A DNA stretch of 64,000 nt from Larix kaempferi (Eukaryota > Streptophyta > Pinopsida > Pinales > Pinaceae), in contig BSBM01000904.1 of assembly GCA_027924585.1 (NCBI GenBank), forward strand, positions 16,203,501 to 16,267,500. The letters are read 5' to 3'. Position 1 is the first letter of the stretch; each line of letters starts with the position of its first letter. The position numbers and the translations under genes were made by a program. Positions 23,501 to 32,460 of this stretch are shown here, in pieces. The notes beneath the pieces are model-generated. The model ran no database searches and was not told the origin of the DNA. It worked only from the letters and a program-made list of their open reading frames with translations.

Positions 23501-24471
23501 GATTGCATGGCTTACCATTAAGTATCGTGTCAGATAGAGATGTAAAGTTTGTGGGCCATTTCTGGAGGACATTATGGAAGAAATTGGGGACAAAGCTGGA
23601 TTTTAGTTCAGCCTACCACCCACAGACAGATGGGCAGACAGAGGTAGTTAATAGGAGTCTTGGAAACATCTTAAGAAGTCTAGTGTATGAACATCCTAAG
23701 CAATGGGACTTGGCACTTGCCCAAGCTGAGTTTGCCTATAACGACTCACCTAATAGAAGTACTGGAAGGAGTCCGTTTCAAATTGTTTATGGGATGCACC
23801 CAAGAGGTGTATATGAACTTAGAAATCTGGAGAAACAAGAGTTTAGAAGTTCAGATGGAGAGGATTTTGCATCTGCAATGCACAACTTACAGGAGAATGT
23901 CAAAAGAAAGTTGGAGGAAAGTGTCAGTAGGTATAAGCAGAGAGCTGATGAGAAGAGAAGGGAAGTGAATTTCCAAGTGGGAGATATGGTGATGGCGTAC
24001 TTGAAGAAAGAAAGATTCCTAAGGGGAACTTACAACAAACTGAAACTCAGGAAGATTGGACCTTGCAAAATCTTAAGGAAATTCTCTGCTAATGCATATG
24101 AGATTGATCTACCATCTGGGTATGGTATATCACCTATCTTCAATGTTGCAGATTTGTCTCTTTTTAAAGAAGCAGGAGAACAGGATGAGGAACGAGGACT
24201 TCCAGCTAGGGATGGACAGGCTGTGGATTGGCAAGAACAACTGCCTCAGCTGGAGCAGCCACAAGTTGAAGCAGTGCTGGACAGGAAAGTTACAAAAAAG
24301 ACTAGAAGCAGGACCTATTATCAGTACTTAGTGAAGTGGAAAGGGCAGCCTGTTGAGGATGCTGTATGGATGACAGAAGCAGAGGTTCACCAGCACGGGA
24401 CAGACCCTGAAGAACATGTGAAGAACTTCATTTTCTCTCCCCGGGAGGATGATGCAGGAGCATCGCACTAA
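20524..24471 (+). CDS. Chromovirus pol with gag C-terminus and chromodomain
   Basis: 1315 codons. Gag tail and zinc knuckle CYTCGDPTHKSYNC at residues 102-115; aspartic protease IIDSGSTDNLV at about 187; RT with YLDD at about 537; native RNase H with ETDAS, YDKELYAVV, YSDNHAL and RVADALSR all retained; integrase zinc finger (H-H-C-C) at about 874-915; integrase D, D and E at about 941, 1001 and 1039. The chromodomain at about 1247-1289 includes YYQYLVKWKGQPVEDAVW. Chromodomains are known to bind modified histone tails and steer integration. All catalytic residues I can check are present. The first codons are capsid sequence displaced by the upstream frameshift, so the ATG is not the natural start. 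The stop at 24469-24471 lies 22 bp inside the 3' LTR. Confidence 0.96.
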   Translation: MLNLRGVEEAYQAATKVEEKLVRKQNQKTRGRGNAVRGGWSSNRCGRTQDYRNDAGFQNRNVKSQGYQDKAGSSGSQNTQRGGFRGGRLSTAGRGENRVMKCYTCGDPTHKSYNCPKNQRIQRSAHIAEGRMESHKGGQKDNAAEDGESLMLKRVLVNAEKELQEPPQRKSLFRTRCKTQGKCCKVIIDSGSTDNLVSTEMVEKLGLKRMKHPAPYKVSWLQKGHQILVTEQCRVEFQIGDYKDEVLCDIMPMDVCHILLGRPWQYDRKAIHDGRRNTYSVERDGERQNLLPLQPEKVQEAAEPKVLMMSGKELLQEVQKEEEMHFAIVGKPKVISNTPAIDELPLEITDMIDEFEEIVVDELPSKLPPVRSISHHIDLIPGASLPNKAAYRLTPQENEEVKNQVQELLKKGLVKESLSPCAVPIVLSKRKDGGWRMCTDSRAINKITIRYRFPLPRMDDLMDCLSGAKYFTKLDLKSGYHQIRIREGDEWKTAFKTNDGLYEWLVMPFGLTNAPSTFMRLMNEVLKDFTGKFVIVYLDDILIFSQSKEEHLKHLRLVLETLHREKLLINLKKCSFMQTELVYLGFVISGNGLRMDPEKVQAILDWPTPSSVFEVRSFHGLANFYRKFIRNFSQISAPIIDTIKGNRKPFKWTEEADRNFKVLKRKVTEQPVLALPNFDKVFQVETDASGTAIGAVLTQEKRPIAYFSEKLNEAKQKYSSYDKELYAVVQSMKKWRHYLMPREFVLYSDNHALQFINIQPKLNQRHAKWVEFMQNFTFVIKHTSGKSNRVADALSRVNLLLEEVKVSIVGFEDMREAYKEDEDFKDIYAACVSPITCNRSQWLEYTLQEGLLFKNSKLCIPNCSVRENIIKEKHSGSLAGHFGGDKTLAQVNAFYYWPGMRKDVKKFVERCRVCQHAKGGKQNTGLYQPLPIPDRPWDAVSMDFILGLPRTQRGNDSIYVVVDRFSKMAHFIACKKTTDATNVANLFFSEIVRLHGLPLSIVSDRDVKFVGHFWRTLWKKLGTKLDFSSAYHPQTDGQTEVVNRSLGNILRSLVYEHPKQWDLALAQAEFAYNDSPNRSTGRSPFQIVYGMHPRGVYELRNLEKQEFRSSDGEDFASAMHNLQENVKRKLEESVSRYKQRADEKRREVNFQVGDMVMAYLKKERFLRGTYNKLKLRKIGPCKILRKFSANAYEIDLPSGYGISPIFNVADLSLFKEAGEQDEERGLPARDGQAVDWQEQLPQLEQPQVEAVLDRKVTKKTRSRTYYQYLVKWKGQPVEDAVWMTEAEVHQHGTDPEEHVKNFIFSPREDDAGASH
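24440..24449 (+). promoter_or_regulatory. Purine-rich tract before 3' LTR
   Basis: GGGAGGA lies directly before the LTR start TGATGC. It is short but in the correct place to prime plus-strand DNA. It also codes for pol residues. Confidence 0.6.
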
Positions 24472-25200
24472 ACCGAAAACACGTCATAAGTTTTGATTTT
24501 GTTTGAGAGCCAAAAGTGATGTAATTGCCACCTATGCCAGCCTAAGCATGGTGACACGTAATCCTATCAACCTTCAAACCAATGCGTTGTAGTTTTTGAA
24601 TTCTCGGGCTAGTAAGGCATTTATGCTATTAATGACGGTGGTTGATTTTGAAAACGGGGGAACTGCGGGCTGTTGGAGCACGCTGTCTGATATATCAACA
24701 AGATTTTTTCATTTTCATTAGCAGCAGGGGAGAACAGGAGAAAAAACCCCACAGCCGTGGATAGCCTGGGAGCTAGCGGCCAGTTCTGAACCGCTGTAAC
24801 TCGTTTTGTAGTCCAGTTTGTGAATGGTCCTCTATCTCTGAGACCGTATATGTAACCAGAATGATGAATCCGATTTAATGAATAGCATATTTTGCCCTCC
24901 TGAAATGATTTCGTTTTCTGTGTTTTAGGAATTTGAGTGCTGGGTATTCTATTTCGTGAATCTAAACCTTTGAGAGTGAAATGTATGTTAGATGTTGAGT
25001 GCAAGTATAAATTGCAGGTTCGTGTTGACGTCGGTGCCTTGAGATTTGCTGCAGGGTTGTTCCAGACTGACAGGGGATTCTGCTTGAAGAGCAGACCCAG
25101 GCGAGAGGCACTCTTCAGTGATTCGTAAAGCTGTGCTTGGGACTGCCAGAAGCAGTTCTGAACGTTTCTCATTAGCCAACGCTGAGGGTGTTTGGCATCA
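24450..25200 (+). repeat. Chromovirus 3' LTR
   Basis: 751 bp with the same ends as the 5' LTR. It begins within the last codons of pol and ends against TSD GTTTT. Confidence 0.97.
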
Positions 25201-25205
25201 GTTTT
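25201..25205 (+). repeat. 5-bp TSD (GTTTT), right of chromovirus
   Basis: Partner of 19011-19015. Confidence 0.95.
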
Positions 25206-25286
25206 GCAAGGTTGCTGGACCAGAAGTGCTACTGTGGGTATTTCAGAGGGAGGGAGATGGAGGGGAAAGGGGGCCAGAGTCTCCAT
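25206..25286 (-). pseudogene. LINE ORF1, N-terminal 27 codons
   Basis: The minus-strand ATG at 25286 opens a proline/leucine-rich N-terminus in the frame that continues, across the chromovirus, into DUF4283 at 19010. This ATG is preferred over one slightly upstream in another frame because only this frame joins the domain. As it stands the frame runs into antisense LTR sequence and stops at 24621, giving a chance 221-codon open frame. Confidence 0.8.
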
Positions 25287-25480
25287 CAGAGGCCATATTG
25301 AGGGGCATAGAGCTCGAGGACCGAGCCCTAGCCGTAGGCTGCGATCGTGGCTTCTTCCCGTTGATCAGGGAGCTGAGGAAGTCCGTCAGAGAACCCAGGA
25401 CGGACGAGCCCTAGTCGCGATCGGCAAGGTTCAGGCTGGTTGCAGAGCCTATTCGCCGATGGTTGCAGAGCTGTCTTTTT
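25287..25480 (-). other. LINE 5' untranslated region
   Basis: GC-richer 5' leader of the LINE, ending directly against the right TSD. An internal promoter is expected in such leaders, but no specific motif was identified. Confidence 0.7.
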
Positions 25481-25497
25481 TATATTGTTATGGTGTT
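25481..25497 (+). repeat. 17-bp TSD, right of LINE
   Basis: Exact partner of 13242-13258. Confidence 0.95.
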
Positions 25498-25965
25498 AGC
25501 CATTGCAGTGTGATTGAGTTTATGTATGTCTGATTCTTTTCTAGTTTTAATAAGTTGTTTGGGCACTTTGAACCACAGGCATTGTCCAAGCCTGGAATGG
25601 CTTTGTTGTTAGTTAAACCTAATCACCAATCCGTTTGATCACTGGGTTAAAATATAGTTTGTGCACTTCATTAATTCGCTACACAACACATGCAGCTCGA
25701 TTCCGTTCTTAATTGAGTCGCTGGTGGGCACTTACCGCCATTGCATACATTCCCCAAGCCTGTGTGTATTCATAGATTACCCACAACTCGATTTCTCTCT
25801 GGTTAGAGAGTTGGAATAAGAAACAAGTTTGAATGCTGTGTGGGTTTTGTATTACACCGTGTATGGTCATAAACTCAGATTTATTTTTAATTAAATTTTC
25901 GATTGGTGCCCTGCTGCAACCACATATGGTAGAGCACTGCATGGAGGTCCCTTCAGTCACCCTTT
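25498..25965 (+). repeat. Repeat family A, copy 1, right part
   Basis: Collinear with 45485-45965 (GTGTGATTGAGTTTATGTATG, then GAGTCGCTGGTGG and GATTGGTGCCCTGCTGC). It continues the sequence interrupted at 13258. Similarity to copy 2 fades after about 25965. Confidence 0.85.
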
Positions 25966-27149
25966 GTCTCACTCACTCCAGCCGAGGGCATTGGCATCTA
26001 TCTGCACAGAGATTGACACACAAACAACTGGATATTATTTAAATAAAGATAATGTTTGGACCGATGGAGTATGAGCACAGCGCTGGATTTGAAATATACA
26101 GAACAGTGCTGGGTTTGGAATATACAGAAATCAAGGCGTCCTTGCATCTACGGCCATCCTTTTTCGCTGTTCCAGCTCCATATAGCCATTCCACAGTCAA
26201 GCGATTCACCCCAATATCGTGTTGTGAGTGGGTTAGTTACCTTAACCATTAACATATAGGCAAAGAAACAGACATTGCATTGGTCATGGGTAAAAGCTTT
26301 GAAAAGTAATGCTTTTACTCTTGTTATTGTTGGGAATGGGCAACTCCGTGCAATTTTAATTAATTGTTTGGGTTGAATAAAGAAGTTGTTGGTATCTGGA
26401 TTACATGTAGAGGTTGAGAGCATAAGGCATGGTGAGGAGTGGTGACGTCTGATTGTTGTGTCAACATAAGTCTAGGTTCGAATCTTTGAAGAGGTGGGGA
26501 AGGCATACTTTGTCTTTAAATATCTCAACTCGCGAGGTTTATCTCCATGTGCCCCGCACATGTTGTCCCTTAGGATTCCTCACTCTTGGGATATAGTTTT
26601 TTGCACATTGTTTGAGGAGTGGTTACACCTTGGAGATCACATTATGAGGTTTATTAATGGGATGTCCACCTTAGAGTAGCCATGCATGTCATGGGAGGTG
26701 TTCTAGTCAAAACGTTCTATGAATTTAATCTTTTCTAGTCACTCAAAATCAAGGGAAGAGAAATTAACATTTTTTGTTTAAAATATAGAGGAGTGATGGA
26801 ATTGTAGATATCAATCATTAAGATTGCAAAATCAAGTTGCAATAAGGGTGTTGAATCCATTTCTACATTTAAAACAATGATTTAACAATCCAAAATTACA
26901 ATTCCAGCAAAGATGCCAGATTCCAATGATGACAAACCAATTTAGCCTTCTTCCTTAGAGATGGTTATTACACATTTTTTGAGATTGGAAAAGATTGAGG
27001 AAGGATGTTGGAACATTTGACATGGTCTTCCACTACTTTGAATATTCGTCCCACCTCTTTAACATATTCTTCCACCCACTTTGAGGAGGTGTCCTAGCCT
27101 CGTGGAGATATTTTGCTAGAAAAGGGATCCAAGAACATGGTAGTCCTAT
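25966..27149. other. Unclassified spacer
   Basis: No protein domain is supported. GGTTCGAATC near 26475 resembles an RNA polymerase III B box, but no good A box at the right distance or tail was found, so I do not call a SINE. Open frames here are short and unlike anything I know. Confidence 0.4.
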
Positions 27150-27194
27150 CCATTGGATAAAGCAAGGATGGGGTTTTGCCTTTTCATATCTATC

Positions 27195-27278
27195 TTGTTG
27201 TGTTATCAAGTGGAACTATTTACTGTAAGCTATTTCATGTTGTGTTATCAAGTGGAACTATTTATTGTAAGCTATTTC
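27195..27278 (+). repeat. Tandem duplication, 42-bp period
   Basis: GTTGTGTTATCAAGTGGAAC starts at 27197 and again at 27239. The two units differ at about one base. The length is a multiple of three. Confidence 0.93.
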
Positions 27279-28115
27279 AATGAGAAAGTTACATATCATC
27301 TTTGGTCCCAAATGAAACATTATGGAGAACTTCTCATGGGGAATTGGAATTGAAAGTAATAATATAGTAGAACTTCTCGCATTATTCCAAAGAACAAACT
27401 AGCTAGTGAGTAAGGGTATCAAAGAAGTTGTAATAGTGGGAGACTCAAGATTCACCATAAACTTGTCAATTTCTAATTCTCCTCCTAAGCCTATCAATTT
27501 GAATTGAATCGTATCTGGTACAGAACCAAGCAGAATCTTGAAAGTCTGGAAAAAGTTGAATTCTTTCATGTTTTAAGGGAAAACAATATGGAATCAGATA
27601 GACTCGCGAATCAAGTAGTGGCTCTCCCCTTGGGGTCCCTTCGTAATATGAACAATACAGAAAGGCATGAAACTATCCCATAAAGGTATTCACCCAGTTA
27701 GGAGTTTCATTGCAAGGATCCTCATAGGAGAAAAAATACCTAGCATGAATTTCAGTTCCACCAAGGCATGGGTTGATGGGACGGGTGATTGCGTCGGGCA
27801 AGTGGATCATCATGTCGTCTCCTCCTCCGGGAAGGTGGATAGCTCGTTGGAAATGCACCTATTTACGGTCCAATTTATGCCATTAAAGCCAAGCATCAAT
27901 CTGTATAAGAGAACTCAGAAAAGGTATTTGGATAGTGAAGGGTATTCACCGCGACAAGGCAAGTTCAGGCTAGTCATCATGGGGAAGTTACCCCCCACAT
28001 TTGGAACGCCAAGCAGTGTATGATCACATGATATGGGTTCAAGATTATAAAGGATGAAGATGATCTTCAAAGGACTCTGATAGAAGGTGATATTGTAATT
28101 GGAAAGTCTCCAGTT

Positions 28116-28571
28116 GTGTATGTTTCGAACCCTGCTCTTTGGAGCTCTATCTTTCTTTTTCTCTCGGGGTTTTGGGGAAGCGTCGTTGGAAAGCTTGGCC
28201 CTCTCAGCCCTTTCATCCCTGTTCAGGGTGCAAGGGGTGTCTGGAAGTTGTCTCCTGGTTATTTTAGCATCATGTATAGTGGCAGTTGGATAGATCACGA
28301 GGATCGTTGTGTGGGCCAGCGATTGCGAAGCTTGAAAGCGAGCCACATACGATTGAAGCACGGAGTTAAAGGGATGAGGCAGGAGTTGCATAACATGGAA
28401 CGCAGGATGGAAAGGTGGCTCGAGGAAGAAGAGCAAGTTCGAGTTGCAAACAGAAGCGACACTCACTATCAAATTGCTATCCTTGGAGCAAATTTGGAAA
28501 ACCGGCAATTAATCATTGAGGAGCTTAAGGCCAGAGTTGAAAAGCTAGACAAGCTGGTGCGGGAGCTGTAG
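28116..28571 (+). other. Open frame with coiled-coil C-terminus, in LINE tail
   Basis: A 151-codon frame in the LINE remnant behind RNase H. Its last 70 residues are rich in charged heptads (MRQELHNMERRMERWLEEEE, later LIIEELKARVEKLDKLVREL), which predicts a coiled coil. I do not recognise the family. It may be a C-terminal extension of this LINE's ORF2 or an unrelated fragment carried with it. No separate promoter or gene structure is visible. Confidence 0.35.
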
Positions 28572-28895
28572 TTGAAGATGGAAAATAAAGACCAGGCAGT
28601 GGAATCGTCCTCTCGTCTAATGTCGATGAAGATGGAAGGCCGGGTTCCCTAGCAATATTTTTATTTTATTTTATGAATTGTTTTTGAAGTCTGCTGTTAG
28701 GAAAGTCTATTCGAACTTATATAGATATAGCTTGTTGTTTACTGGAAATGGACATGGCTCTGGATAAAACTGTTAAAATCCTGTTTTGATATGTTAGTTC
28801 AACTACAGTCCAATTTTGAATTTTGTATTTGGAAGTATGTCTTGTTGAGGGCTATCCCCTCCCCTTTTTTAATAAAAATACTATCTGTTCCTGTA

Positions 28896-29064
28896 AAAAA
28901 AAGAGTGAGGATTCAATCAAGTGAAGATTGGCATAAATATATGTGCAAGGTTAACAAAATCCAACTAACTCCATGGAGGAAGCTTGAGAGTCCCATCACT
29001 CAAGCAATACAATAATAATAAGTGTAAAGATGCCTCAACATATGTGCCAATGAGGATGAGTGGT
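28896..29064. other. Spacer
   Basis: Short stretch between the LINE tail and the tandem repeats, with no supported feature. Confidence 0.5.
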
Positions 29065-29174
29065 CCCTCTCAGGCCATGCTCCTCATCACAATAAACCAA
29101 TCCAAGTGTGAAATCAAGCCCCTCTCAGGCCATGCTCCTCATCACAATAAACCAATCCAAGTGTGAAATCAAGC
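29065..29174 (+). repeat. Tandem duplication, 55-bp period
   Basis: CCCTCTCAGGCCATGCTCCT begins units at 29065 and 29120, almost identical. Confidence 0.95.
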
Positions 29175-29194
29175 CACGTATGTAAGGGCACTCT

Positions 29195-29371
29195 TACAAT
29201 AAGCCTCCAACCAAGTCAAAGTAAGTCAAACTAGTTGTTAAGGGAGCTAGAATCACCTAAACATGTGTGAACAAGAGGAGCACTACAATAAGCCTCCAAC
29301 CAAGTCAAAGTAGGTCAAACTAGTTGTTGAGGGGGCTAGAATCACCTAAACATGTGTGAACAAGAGGAGCA
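29195..29371 (+). repeat. Tandem duplication, 89-bp period
   Basis: TACAATAAGCCTCCAACCAA begins units at 29195 and 29284, with about three differences. Confidence 0.95.
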
Positions 29372-30511
29372 CTCCACTAGGAATGATAGTCCATGTCATC
29401 ACAAGAGTGATCCAAATGTTAAAATCCTCCAAATTAATTAGGGTTTTCACACCATGGAACTCAAACCAAGCTTAACCATATCAAATAAACCCTCTGAAAA
29501 CATTGGAACTATGTGAAAATGGGTGCACATGAAAAGCACTCTCCAAAATTGTGATGTCAACCATGCTAAGATGTGATCCACATATGAAACAAACCACAAT
29601 GTGCTAGGGTGCTCATCCATTAGGCCCAAGTATCATCAAATCATATATGAATCTAGTCCATGTGGTGGCTAGAGAAACATACAAAAAGGTATGTAGGTGG
29701 AGTGGCCTCTTCCAAGTGATAAGCCAAACTGCATCAATAACCATCCATTAGGAATCTTGATATGCTCTAGGGGTAACAACCAACTGAATGTGCAATGACA
29801 ACTTTCCTCCAGACATTGCACACCCACCGATGGTGAATCAACAATGTCACAAGGGAAGTGTCAAGCCTTGTCTCTGTCATGTATTCTTACAAGTCTCTAC
29901 ATATGTTAGAGACTCTTGTGATGAGTGTGTGGATATATGCATGGGAAGGGAGACTTAAATGCCCAAATACATGCTTCCTTTGTAAATCACCACTTTTCCA
30001 TTGATTGAATGTGCTTCATCCTTGCAATTGTGATTAGGGAATATGGCATGGAAGGTGGCATTGAATTTGACTCCCCCCATTTATCCTAACCATTCCATTC
30101 CCATTTCTAGATCAATTGCTTCATTTGGTTATTTATATGCAATTGAATTATGTAGTCTCATAACCTATAAATAATTTATGGATTCAAAACTTCTTGCCAA
30201 TCTTTGAACTTTGATAGTTAGCCTACTCAAATGACTATCTTAAGGGGTCGTTTGATAGTGCACATGATGAATTGTTATTGTGGCATCCCCGACTAGCAAG
30301 AGTTGATTGGTATCGATTCCAATGCCTTTGCTTGATTATTGGTGGTCTCACCTAATCCTCGACAAAGAGAATTTCTTGTTTTTTGGATCAAGAATGATCT
30401 CCACACACTTGTCACCCCTAAAAAATGAGATTATTATCTTAAAAATGTATATGCTAGTGAAAACAAAATCCAAAGATACATTCAAACTTAAAAAAATACA
30501 ATAAGTGTATC

Positions 30512-30533
30512 ATTAATATATATATATATATAT
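30512..30533. repeat. (TA)n microsatellite
   Basis: Short TA run just left of the SINE. Confidence 0.8.
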
Positions 30534-30541
30534 CTCTATAA

Positions 30542-30558
30542 TTTGGACAAGATGTGTT
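30542..30558 (+). repeat. 17-bp TSD, left of SINE
   Basis: TTTGGACAAGATGTGTT, matching 30678-30694 at 16 of 17 bases. Confidence 0.9.
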
Positions 30559-30677
30559 TTTTTTTTTTTTTTTTTAATGCTGGCCTAACCCCTAAGGACT
30601 CAAGGCTCGAACTCGTGACCTCCCCCTGTACCGAGAGAGTGTTCGCACGTCTTACCAATTGAGCTAACCCTTGGGGC
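30559..30677 (-). mobile_element. tRNA-derived SINE
   Basis: The minus strand begins near 30677 with a tRNA-like head. The A box reads TAGCTCAATTGG (30655-30666) and the B box GAGTTCGAGCC (30604-30614), spaced as in a tRNA. The body is short and ends in an A tail (T run on the plus strand, from 30559). A 17-bp TSD flanks it, and the paralogous unit 2 has an empty site near 32320. It would be transcribed by RNA polymerase III and mobilised by LINE enzymes. An intact tRNA gene is excluded by the TSD, the tail and the lack of a full cloverleaf. Confidence 0.9.
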
Positions 30678-30694
30678 TTTGGAAAAGATGTGTT
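30678..30694 (+). repeat. 17-bp TSD, right of SINE
   Basis: TTTGGAAAAGATGTGTT, partner of 30542-30558. Confidence 0.9.
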
Positions 30695-30903
30695 ATATAT
30701 AATGGTGAACACAAATTTTGCGATATTATTATTAATAAATGGTTTGAAAAAGACATTCTTATCTTCATTATATATGTTAATAAAATAAATCCAATGAATT
30801 TAGTTAGTGACATTCATTAGTGATATATAAAATTCAAACAATGTCATAATTATATATATCATAATTATATTTAGAATTTATTTGGTATCATTATTATTAA
30901 TAT

Positions 30904-32460
30904 ATACAAGAAGAGTCTTCTACTAGGAGTGATAGTCCATGTCAACATCAAATGCTCTAAATGTCAAAATCCTCCAAATAAGCTAGGGTACTCACACCAT
31001 GGGGTTCAAACCAAGCTAAACCCTATCATATAAACATAGTGAAAACAATAAACCATACGAAAAGGGGTGCACATGCAAAGCACTCTCAAAAAATGTGATG
31101 TCAACTACGCCAAGATGTGATCCACATGTGAAACAAACCCCAATGTGCCAGGGTGCTCATCCACTAGGTCCAAGTATCTTCAAATCATATATGAATCTAG
31201 TCCATGTGGTGGCTAAAACAACATAGAAAAAGGTGCATAGATGATTTGGTCTCCCCAATCGACAAGCCAATCTACATCAATAATCATCCATGGAGTATCT
31301 TGATATGCTATGGGCAACAACCCATTGAATGTGCAATTTCCTCCGAACACCACACACCACCCACATCTACATCAATAATCATCCATGGAGTATCTTGATA
31401 TGCTATGGGCAACAACCCATTGAATGTGCAATAACAACTTTCCTCCAAACACCACACACCACCCACATCTACATCAATAATCATCCATGGAGTATCTTGA
31501 TATGCTATGGGCAACAACCCATTGAATGTGCAATAACAACTTTCCTCTGAACACCACACACCACCCACATACCCACTAATGGCGATGGTCGACAATGTTG
31601 AAAGGGAATTGTCAAAAAATATGTGCACCAACAATTCCCTGTCCATGTCACGTGTTGCTACAAGTCTTTTGACATACATCGTAGACTATTGCGATGGAGT
31701 GTGTTTATGTAGGCAGGGGAAGGGAGACTTAAATGCCCAAATACACACTTCCTTTGTAAATCACCACTTGTCCCTTGATTGAATGTTTCAAACTTGCAAC
31801 TGTGATTAGGTAATACACCATGGAAAGTGGCACTGAATTAGAACTCCCCCATTTATCATAACCATTCTCATTTTTAGATTAATTGTTGTGTTTGCTTGCT
31901 TATCTCCAAAGGAATTATGCAATCTCAGAACTTGAAAATAATTTATAGATTCAATTTTTTTTCCTAGTCTTCGAACTCTGACAACTAGCTTGCTCCATTA
32001 AGTGTCTTGAGGGATCATTTCATAGTGTACATAACCAATTATTACTGTGGCATCCTTGACCACCAAGAGTTGATTGACTCTCTTTATTTAGAATCATCAG
32101 CACTTGTATTAATGCCAATACCTTTATTTGATTAGTGATCTTGCCCAAACTCTTGATAAAAACAATTTCTTGATTTAGAAATAAAAAATAATCCCCACAC
32201 ACATACACATTCTTATCTAAAAATACATATATCAATAAAAATAAAATCCAAAAATAAAACATTCATGTGATACCATTCATTACTAATGTACAAAATTCAA
32301 AAATATATATAATTTGTATTATATATTGATAAACACAAAGCTTGTAATATTATATGTCTCATTTATTATTATTATTATTAATATATAAAACTCAAACAAT
32401 ACAATAATTATATTTAGAACTAATTTGCTCTCATTTATAAATAAAATTTAAACAATATTC
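30904..32460 (+). repeat. Large direct repeat, unit 2
   Basis: Second copy of 29372-30903, without the SINE but with an internal threefold array at 31271-31570. Confidence 0.85.
31271..31570 (+). repeat. Threefold tandem array, 95-102 bp
   Basis: TCTACATCAATAATCATCCA starts units at 31271, 31366 and 31468. Unit 1 of the larger repeat has a single equivalent (about 29720-29810), so the array expanded after the 1.5-kb duplication. A 123-codon minus-strand frame across it is a by-product of the repeat. Confidence 0.95.

Larger units (their letters stand above)
19016..25200 (+). mobile_element. Young Ty3 chromovirus, nearly intact
   Basis: It has two 751-bp LTRs (19016-19766 and 24450-25200), TSD GTTTT, an initiator-Met primer-binding site, gag, a 1315-codon pol with a C-terminal chromodomain, and a purine-rich tract against the 3' LTR. 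On a by-eye comparison the LTRs differ at two positions, so insertion was very recent. It sits in the ORF1 of the LINE in the opposite orientation. The canonical chromodomain argues against the CRM clade; placement among Galadriel, Reina or Tekay needs a tree. One frameshift in gag is the only lesion I see. Confidence 0.97.
13259..25480 (-). mobile_element. Full-length plant LINE, split by a chromovirus
   Basis: Minus-strand non-LTR element. Its poly(A) tail is the T run starting at 13259 and its 5' end is at 25480, with a 17-bp TSD on both sides. Removing the chromovirus and one GTTTT TSD copy leaves about 6.0 kb. That carries a short 5' leader (25287-25480), ORF1 (DUF4283 and zinc knuckle) and ORF2 (endonuclease, RT, zf-RVT, RNase H). 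This is the standard layout of plant L1-like LINEs that have gained an RNase H. Several stops, homopolymer indels and a changed RT catalytic residue show it is inactive. It inserted into repeat family A before the chromovirus inserted into it. Confidence 0.93.
27150..28895 (+). mobile_element. LINE 3' remnant (RNase H and 3' end)
   Basis: Plus-strand RNase H coding sequence spans about 27160-27670 in shifting frames: SNNIVELLALFQ, then KEVVIVGDSRFTIN, then NNMESDRLANQVVALPLGSL, matching the glutamate and later aspartate motifs of plant-LINE RNase H. A long tail follows, and the element ends at TTTTTTAATAAAAATAC...CTGTAAAAAAAA near 28895, a typical plant LINE 3' end. The endonuclease and RT are missing, consistent with 5' truncation. 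TSDs were not found. Confidence 0.75.
29372..30903 (+). repeat. Large direct repeat, unit 1 (about 1.5 kb)
   Basis: Collinear with 30904-32460 at a spacing of about 1547 bp (GATAGTCCATGTCA at 29384 and 30931; TGTGGCATCC near 30280 and 32050). It carries a SINE that unit 2 lacks. Unclassified; no coding content. Confidence 0.85.

Noticed and set aside
25885-25930. Primer-binding site in family A (GATTGGTGCCCTGCTGC)
   Set aside because: Only loosely resembles the tRNA-Asp site, and no LTR end precedes it.
26405-26560. A second SINE around the GGTTCGAATC motif
   Set aside because: No acceptable A box, tail or TSD.
30604-30666. A tRNA gene on the minus strand
   Set aside because: A and B boxes are present, but the flanking TSD, A tail and lack of a complete cloverleaf show a SINE.
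31271-31570. CRISPR-like repeat array
   Set aside because: Units are directly adjacent with no unique spacers, in a plant repeat region.
31308-31679. 123-codon minus-strand protein with internal repeats
   Set aside because: The repeats simply mirror the threefold DNA array; no stop falls in the repeat unit.
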